The position numbers were made by a program, and so were the translations under genes. Shown here one piece after another: positions 47,901 to 56,900 of a stretch of 64,000 nucleotides of DNA. Origin of the DNA: Lotus japonicus (lineage: Eukaryota; Streptophyta; Magnoliopsida; Fabales; Fabaceae); the NCBI RefSeq assembly GCF_012489685.1, contig NC_080042.1:35593158-35657157 (forward strand), in the 5' to 3' direction. Each line of letters begins with the position of its first letter. The stretch's first letter is position 1. The notes beneath the pieces were generated by a model. It was not told where the DNA came from and made no database searches. It worked only from the letters and a program-made list of their open reading frames with translations.

Positions 47901-50900
47901 GCAATCACACGATGGGGCCTCGGTGAGACTCGTGTAGAGGTTGTCCAAAGAGAACTGCTGGATCGGGACGAAGCACTCAGGCAGTTGAGAGCCCAGTTAT
48001 CTCGTGCACAGGACAGAATGCGGACTCAAGCCAATACTAAAAGAGTGGAGAAATCTTTTGAAATTGGGGAATGGGTTTTTGTCAAATTGAGGGCTCACCG
48101 CCAACACTCAGTCGTGACCCGAGTGCATGCTAAACTGGCAGCGCGATACTATGGGCCTTATCCCATCTTAGCCAGGGTAGGGGCAGTAGCTTATCGTTTG
48201 AAACTACCTGAGACTTCGCGTGTGCATCCTGTTTTTCACGTGTCTCTGCTTAAGAAAGCAATCGGGGACTATGAGGAACAAGCTGAGTTACCTGACAACT
48301 TAGAAGGGGAACCTGCTGTAATTTTGCAACCTCACGATGTGCTAGCCACTCGTGTACTCACTGAGCAGGGAACAGACATACCTCAGTTATTAGTTCAATG
48401 GCAGGGCAAGTCAGGGGAAGAAGCCACTTGGGAGGATGTGGTGACCATTAAGAGTCAATTTCCTAATTTTCACCTTGAGGACAAGGTAGCAGCTCTAGGA
48501 GGGGGTATTGTTAGGCACACTAACCAGGTGGCAAGCGCACAAGAGCAGCTGATACATTTTAAGGGAGCGGGCCCAAAGATATGGAGGGTATTTCTAGAAG
48601 GGCTAAGAAAGGGAATACAATGTAGTTGCCTAACAGAATAGAGAGAGGGAATGATTGTACTAACCACAGAATATAAGGAGAGTGAATGAGAGGTTGAGGG
48701 GTATCTTGGATTATTTGTAGCTATAATGTTGAGTAGGGAGCTCTAGCTTCCTATAGGAGCCTTTGCTCTGGGCAGAATCAAGGATCCATTCCTTCTCTGT
48801 AACTTTCTATTGACATCAATAAGCAATCAGTGATATTTGTGTTTCTGCAATTACCTTTTCTGCTTTAATTGTTAGTTGGTTCCTAACACAACCCCTTACT
48901 GGAAGCATCTGTCTCAATCACAAACTGTTTGGAAAAATCTAGGACAGCAAGCAAAGGAAGGTCTACCATAGCAGATTTAAGGGCATTAAAAGATGTAGTG
49001 GCTGTATCATTCCATGAAAAACTGTCTTTTTTAGTCAAATCAGTCAAAGGCTTAGACAATTTGCCATAATCTTTGACAAACTTTCTGTAATACCCAGATA
49101 ACCCCAAGAATCCCCTCAAGCCTTTGATGTCTTTAGGAACAGGCCACTGCTGCATGGCTACAACCTTCTTCTGATCTACAGCTACCCCTTGCCCTGAGAT
49201 GATATGGCCCAAGTATTCCAGGGTTGTTTGTCCAAAACAGCATTTTTTCTTGTTAGCCTTCAGAGAATTGTCTTCTAGGACTGCCAACACTTGGCTCAAA
49301 TGTGCTTCATGATCTGATATGTCTTGGCTGTAGACCAAGATATCATAAAAAAAGACCAGTGCAAACTTCCTTAGGAAGGGCTTCAAAACTGAGTTCATAA
49401 GGGCTTGAAAGGTTGAAGGTGCATTGGTGAGTCCAAAGGGCATAACAAAGAACTCATAGTGGCCCTCATGAGTTCTAAATGCTGTTTTCTCCACATCTTC
49501 AGTCCTCATTCTGATCTGGTGGTAACCAGATTTGAAATCTAACTTGGAAAATATTTTTGCTCCCCCAATTTCATCTAATAATTCCTCTATGATAGGAATA
49601 GGGAACTTGTTAGGTATAGTTATCTTATTCAAAGCCCTATAATCCACACAAAACCTCCAGCCACCATCCTTCTTCTTAACCAAGATGATAGGACTGGAAT
49701 ATGGGCTGATGCTTGGCCTAATGACCCCAGCTTGCAACATATCTGCTACTAGCTTCTCAACCTCAGACTTCTGGAAATAAGGACACTTATATGGCCTTAA
49801 ATTTGGAATCTCAGCTCCTTCCTTCAAGTGGATAGCATGGTCATGGGGTCTTGAAGGGGGTAGTCCCTTAGGGTCTTGGAAAACTTCATCAAATTATTGT
49901 AAAACCCCAAGCAATTCCCCTGGTACTGAAATTTCTGGTCTGCCTTCTTCCCCTGCATCAGTACAATGGAGCAACATGCCTTCTTTCTCAGTTTGCAACA
50001 CTTGCATGAAGGCTGCCAATGACAATTGTGTCTTAGTGAGAGATGGATCCCCTGAAATTTTGACCCATTCATTCCCTTGCTTAATGGACAGCACCAGCCT
50101 TCCAAAGTCAGCCTTTACTTCCCCCAAGCTGGCCAACCAATCAAGACCCAAGACTAAATCCACCCCTTTGAGATTAAACAAATAGAAGTTCTAGGAAATT
50201 TCAATTCCCTGGACAGTAAGAGTTAATCCCTCACATTTTCCCTGGCAATTAACCTTGTAGCCATCTCCAACTTCAACTGTGTATCTAGGTGTGCTTGTCA
50301 CTGTAAGAGCTAACTTAGGAATCAATTCCTCAGCTATAAAATTGTGAGAAGCTCCACAGTCAATCATTACTACCACTGGTTTTCCCATCATTTGTCCAGC
50401 AATCTTCCAAGACTTGGCAGTAGTCAAACCAGCCATGGAGTACATGGATAATTGAAGAGAATTGAAGTGTTCAATCTCCTCTTCCTTATCTTCCCCCTCA
50501 ATCCCATCCTCTTCACCAAGGATGATCATCTTCAGTTGTTTATTTTTACATATATGCTCTCTGCTATAGGGCTCATCACACCTAAAACACAGCCTCTTGT
50601 CTCTCTTTTCTCTCATCTCTGCACTTGTGAGGTGTTTGTAATCCACACTTCTGAGAGTGTTTGCTGTACCTACACTATTAGGCACAGTGTTTCCCACAGC
50701 AGCATCTACTTTCTTATCACCAATTCCCTTAGCATCAATAGTTACTACCTTGTTATAGGTATTACTTCTACTATAGCTATTTGATCTTGCAAAATTGGAA
50801 TAACTAGCTTTATTCAATACTAAATTTTTCTGCTCAATCATAAGAGATTTCTGAATAACAGCAGTTAATGTAGGTAATTCATAAAGCTTTACCTCCATTC

Positions 50901-53900
50901 TGACCTCCTCCTTCAGTCCATTCAAGAAGATTCCCTTTGCAAAATCTTGATCAATCTCCTTTAATGCCCCTACGTATTTCTCAAATTCTTCCACGAATGC
51001 TTCCACAGTTCCAGTTTGCTTCAGAGACAGCAACAGATCAAACGGATTCTGCACCATAGCAGGCTGAAATCGCCTAATCACTGCCAATTTGAACCCTTCC
51101 CAAGTAGGATCGGGATTGCACCTCTCCCACCATTGAAACCAGCTAAGAGCTTTTCCCTCCAATGCTAGCAAAGTCGCTTGCATCCTATCTTCCTCTGAAA
51201 CTCCTCTCAGAGCAAAATACCTCTCCAATTTGTGAGTCCAACCGTAAGCATCATCACCTCCAAAAATCGGAATTTCCAGTTTCCTCCACCTATGGCTTCC
51301 CTTGTCGCGTTCTGGATTGGAATCGATTCCGATTTCATTCCCCAATTCACGAGTTAGGGTTTCATCCACCGTAGTAATTCCCAACTTAGACAACACTGCG
51401 AAGAGAGAATCTTCGATTCTCTTTGCTCTGGTTGCGTTTTCCTCAATCGCGTCCTCTACACGTTTGGTTCTGGCCTCGTTCAACTCCATGCAAGTTCGAA
51501 GCTCTTCTTTCTCAGGATTTCCTTTGTCGCCACCCTGGGAAATTGCGCGCGTGGTTACCATGCCTGAAACCTTCAACAATTTGCGAGTTTTTCAGCGTAA
51601 ACGAAATCAGGGCACCTGAATCGGTGCTCTGATACCAGTGATAGAGCTGGTAATCTGAATTGCACAAAGAATCAAGAACAGGAAGAGAAATCTCCAGAAA
51701 ATGGAGAAGATTCTAATTCAGATGAAGAGAGAGAAAGTTACAAGTTTCCTAGAGAGAGAGAACTAACTGAATTCCACAATTCAGTTCCAACAAACTCAAC
51801 TAACCAGAAAACTACTAACAAACTCTAACTGACAGCAATTTATAGCTGTATTACAATTATTCCCTAATTCGTTTCTAGTCCCTACAGACTTGAGTAATTA
51901 CAAGAGTAATCCAAATGACACATTTACTCGTCAACCCTCCCCTTAGCTGACTTTCTAACATATACATTGACTATAGGTTTTCCCTTGATCCTATCAAGCG
52001 ATGTTTCTCAAAACTGAAAAACTTGTAACTTGGAAACTAAAAACAGAAACAGAACATCTCTAAGGGGGTGTTTGTGATTTCAGTTTTGGAGGGTAGGGAG
52101 GAGGCTTATGAAAAACTCCCCCCTTGTTAAAGAGATTTAATAAAGGTAGAGAAGGGTTTAAGTTCGAGGTATTTCTACAACCCTCCAAGACCTGATAGGT
52201 AGGAGCAGAGAATTGGGGAAAAACAGAACTAACAGAGAAGACAGAATACGGATAGAACTGAAATGTCTTATTAAGAAAGGAATAGGTACCATTTTCTCTG
52301 GATATTCGAGTCTAGAGAGCTCTCCACAAAATGAGTTCACCCAAAAGGTACCACACATCATAACTCCCCATGCTTTTATTTCCTAACAGCTAACAGAGTT
52401 AGACTGACAGTTGCCAGTTAATATTACCCCCCAACCAGTAAAACAACTGGTAAACTAACTAATTAGCTGCTTAACATACACCTTAGTGACCGGTGGCCTA
52501 AAGCTAAAAGCCACTCTATCAAACCCTTCCAAAACCCTCTCTTAGTTATATTTTTTAGTTCTCCCAAATTGGAGGTTTTTGGACTTCCAAACAATGGAAG
52601 GGCTTACACCCCCCCCTCCCCATGCCCTTCCCTCCCCTTACCCTCAAAGCCTTCCCCTCCCCTCCCCTAAAAACTCCCAAACAAAGCCTACGATGTTTTG
52701 GGATTTCAATTTTAAAAACAGAAAAATCAGAACTGTTTTTAAGAATAGTTTTTAAAAATTGTTCAGATCAAATGAGTTTTTTTATTTCAGTTTCTAAAAA
52801 GGGAAAAGTATTTTACAAAACAGTAATCAACAGGCCCTAAGTTATCTTTTTAACATTATGTTTTCTTCTTTTCTACTGTTATTATTTCACACCCTCAAGC
52901 TAGTCTAGGTACTTAAAAATCATGAACCATCTATATAAACTATTGATCAAATTACTTGTTTTAAGGGTAAGCATTCATGCAAGTTTGTCTCCAGAGAGCA
53001 ACAACAGCAAAGCTACCTAATAGTTAGAAAATAAGTCTAGCCACGGGAAAAGAAGCAAAATGATGTAACAAATGGACCTTACAGAAACAAGCTAACATCT
53101 GTGGATAAAACGTGGACTTGAATGCCAATACCGTGCAAACATATATTCTTAAAGGCCAAAACCCAAGGCCCAAATGTAGTTACAAGGAAATATGTGAATT
53201 TATGTCCCACGATGGGAGGATGCTGAATCTAAAATTGCTGAATCTAAAATTTCATTCTTTCTGCCTTGGGGACAAGGCAGCTCTTAAAGGGGGTGTATTG
53301 GTGGGCATAGGGGCCCAAGGAGGAGAAAACTCACAAGACAGCATCTCACTCCTTGTCCTGCCTTTTGGCCTCATGAATGGATCATCCACTTTTCATTTAA
53401 TGATCTCCCAGTAGTTTTGGTTCCAGCAAAAACACACATGCACAGAATGTTTAAAAAATAAACAGATTACCATAAGCATTTCCAATGAAGGTTGTGTCCT
53501 GAAATCCAATGGTTACAGCAAGAGACAGGATCATAAGTATCCAGTTTATTTCTGGGATGTAGATCTGTCCAAATATATGTTTTGAGGTGTGTACAACTTT
53601 GACTCTAGGAAAGCAACCAAGTGCATGGCATTGCTTGATGATGGAGAAAGTGGCAGTAATAGTAGCTTGACTCCCAACAATAGCTGCAAGGGTCGCAATA
53701 AGAAAGACAGGCCAAAACACTGGACCTGCCAGACACGTAAAGACATTAACAATTTGAAACAAATTGCTGTTATTTACAAAACAAAGGCACCCGTATCAAT
53801 GAGTCAGAGAATCAGAAGAACTAACCAGGAATTGAGTCATAAAAACTGTTGTCAATAGACTTGAGGTTTTTAGACAAAAAAGCCGCTTGGCCCATGTACT

Positions 53901-56900
53901 GTACTACCAAACAAGGGTATATAATAATGACAAATGCAAGCTGCGTATAGAAGAAGAATGTTAGGAAATCTCTTGTAAACACAATTATAGTGCATGTACA
54001 ATAATTATTCTTACTTTACTATAAAATATCAACAGTTTTCACAGCTTTGATGAATAAAACTCAGTTAAGTTATACTACAAGCTCACCTTTATTGAAAAAG
54101 CTGTGAAATGGCCAAGATCTGCAAACATAGCTTCAGTTCCTGTTGAGACACAAAACTCTCATAATTGTTGAACTTATCTTAGGTGTCAAAATTTCAGCTT
54201 CTAGAAAGTCAATGCCCGATTAAATTTATCAACTAGAAAAAAAGAACAGCACAATCAACTTATTAGATAACTTATTGTAGGTCCAGAACTGACCAGTAAT
54301 ACAGAGAAGTATCCCTCCAAGAGAAATCCAGCCCTCTTTGCCAGTGTTGATAAAGAACTTGATGATGTAGTGCGGGGATAAAGCACGGACTATTTTTGGA
54401 TTCCAATGTATTGTATTATAAATCCCAACACATAAAATGGATACAAGCCAGATGATTACAATTGGTGCAAACAAGAATGCAACTCTGTGCGTGCCACAAT
54501 GTTGGAGAGCAAACAGTCCAACAATTATGACACAAGCCAGAAGGACAAGCTCACCTGGAAAAAGCATGAAATTTATATCGTCACATATTATTTATGCCCT
54601 TGTAGGATTGCACAAACAACGATAAGAACGTCGAATGTCGATATTTCCAAGAAATGAAAATTGGCTCACCATTAGTGAATTTTGTTTCTATTACTTGTAT
54701 TCCTGAGACTGATGCTAGAACTGCAGGATAAGAGGCCAGGTAACATTTAATTTCTTACTGGAAACTAAATAGTTCGTATGTAAAAATTTAACATTTAATG
54801 TTATTACTTGAGTTCTAATTTAGTTTAACAATTAGCCTACTAATGTTTATTGTATTAAGTATGAACATTCACAGCATGAGACAGCATGAGCATAAACTTC
54901 CAAAATCAATTTTAATGGCTTAGCTTTAAAATCTGACATAAGATCAAGTAGGTGGAACGGTAATTTGTTGCATAAATATCAAGGATTACACTAAACAAAA
55001 CGAGTTTCAAAGAAACTTCAAAGTCCAGGCACTCCCAAACTTCAAAATTCAAATATCTTAATGATAAACAAACCGGAATAATTTTGTATGGATCTATTAA
55101 ATGCTATTCAATGAGCATTATAACATGGGTTAAAATTGTTTTTTTAAACACAGATTCCAATTCTTTCACCAAAACAGTTGGGAGTATGGGCTATTGGCAC
55201 AAAATTAATTTGCAATGTACTCTGTTTTACACAAAAATGACATACTAAGAACGTCCCCCCAATGCTCCCAATTTTGAATTATAGGAGTACCTTACCTGAT
55301 ATTGCTGGAGAAAGTACACCATCACCTATGACCATGCAAGTACCAAGCAGTACTACAACAAGCAGTGCTGATCTTGACCTTTTATGCTTCTCAAAAAACC
55401 TCTTTAGTGGAGAAGAGGCTCCTGACTGTGATGATGAGGGACCATATTTATACGCTGACAGCTCCTCATCAGCTGCCTGCTGATTGGGGAGCAAATTAAA
55501 CTTGGCATGCCTACAGAGCAGTGAATATAGAGAAAATGTCCCACCTGACAAAATCATGATCAGACTGCGCAGTTGAAAACCTTTCTTCCATAAAATTAAT
55601 TAGAAGAAAAATAGATTTCACTAGAATACCTTCACCATTATCATCAGCACTCAATACGATGAATACATATTTAAGCAGAGGTATTAATGTGAGCGTCCAG
55701 AAAATCAACGAAAAAGCGCCAAAAATACTTTCTTCATCACGGTGGTCCTGCAACTTTCCTTTAAATGTGTTTTTATAAACATAGAGAGGTGATGTGCTTA
55801 GATCTCCATATATTACACCAAAGCTTTGATATGCTAACAGTAAATTCCTAGATAAGTTTACCCCCGACAACTGCAAAGCAATCACAAAGGAAGAACATAA
55901 AGCCATTAAATCTTCATTATTCAAATGAATAATACTTGGATGAATAAACAGAGTCTATATCATAAAATAGTGCATACCAATACTGATGGTTTGCTTCACT
56001 GAGAAAAAGTAAATTAGAGAAGAACAAATATATCACTTACATAATTCAATTTATAAAAATTGAAAAATGAACCAAAAAATTGATGTATTAGAAATTTGAA
56101 GGCCTATACTCAACCACAAAAGCTAGCTCAAGAGTTTAGGTTTGCACTACTCTTATAAAGGCTATCTATGCTCTATCTCTAGTCAATGTAAGACTTCTAA
56201 CACACCCCCTCACGTCTAGGACTGAACAAACTGGAACGTGGGATCAACAACAACAGGCGGCCCAATTATGGGAGGTCTCCACACAACAAATGGATCTAAG
56301 ATAGGCTCTGATACCATATTAGAAATTGGGAGACCTATACTCGACCACAAAAGCTCAAGAGTTGAGGTTTGCACTACTCTTAAAAGACTATCTATGCTCT
56401 TTCTCTAGCGGTCTTCTAACATGATGAAATGTGAACATGATATGCTATTACATGAAAATTATGTTTACCGGGCTCATTCTATTTTTTTTCATTAAAATAA
56501 AAAGAAAATCAAAACTTGTGAACAAAACAAGCGAAAATGTTGAAGGTGAAGTATATTCACATGATACAATGACAATCAAAGGAAAAATACAAATGAACAC
56601 AAGAAATTAACACAAGTTCGTTATTGTATAAATATGTAAGAAGAACATTGTTCAAATCTCTGTATAACAGGATTTTATCATACCTACGTAGCAGAAATGA
56701 TAAAGATTGCATCACAATAACGCACATGTCAGAAAACTATAGCGCATTGCAATTCAGACACACAAAGACTCGATACCAAAAAATTGAAACAAAATCGACT
56801 GCGAAGATGTTATCATTATTTAGAGAGAGAAGAAGAAGAAGCGTTAGTTACGATACCTGAGATGGATTTCGAGAAGAAGAAGCTCTGGATTCAGGTTCCA

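Larger units (their letters stand above)
38263..48888 (+). mobile_element. Ty3/gypsy chromovirus (gypsy-2) inside gypsy-1
   Basis: LTRs 38263-38643 and 48509-48888 begin TGTTAGGCAC and end TTCCTAACA. By eye they differ by three substitutions and one 1-bp indel. The target duplication CAACC lies at 38258-38262 and 48889-48893. Without the copia-2 insertion it is 5.4 kb. Domain order is gag with zinc knuckle, protease, RT, RNase H, integrase, chromodomain. A purine tract, ctaggagggggtat, precedes the 3' LTR. Several frameshifts are present despite the young LTRs. Confidence 0.93.
31477..51996 (-). mobile_element. Ty3/gypsy chromovirus (gypsy-1), outermost of the nested stack
   Basis: LTRs at 31477-31834 and 51639-51996 (358 bp each) begin TGATAGA and end CCTATCA, with perfect 5-bp target duplications AGCGA (31472-31476 and 51997-52001). 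The primer site (tggtatcagagc, minus strand) adjoins the right LTR at about 51627-51638, and a polypurine tract (ttttaggggggtat) adjoins the left LTR. Without the inserts at 32212-36914 and 38263-48888 it is about 5.2 kb. Domain order is gag, protease, RT, RNase H, integrase, chromodomain. The LTRs differ at about 8 of 358 positions by eye. Small size and short LTRs suggest the Reina lineage. Confidence 0.93.
31063..53470 (-). other. 22.4-kb intron 8 of the potassium transporter
   Basis: The donor after GNAYG at 53471 (gtaatc on the minus strand) and the acceptor tttgcag before GVACITVMF at 31062 are both canonical. The codon split across the intron (G/GG) stays in frame. About 20.5 kb of the intron is one nested block of four LTR retrotransposons at 31477-51996. 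Confidence 0.9.

Noticed and set aside
53112..53414. 100-aa ORF as an exon of the potassium transporter
   Set aside because: It is on the opposite strand inside intron 8 and contains only gypsy scraps.
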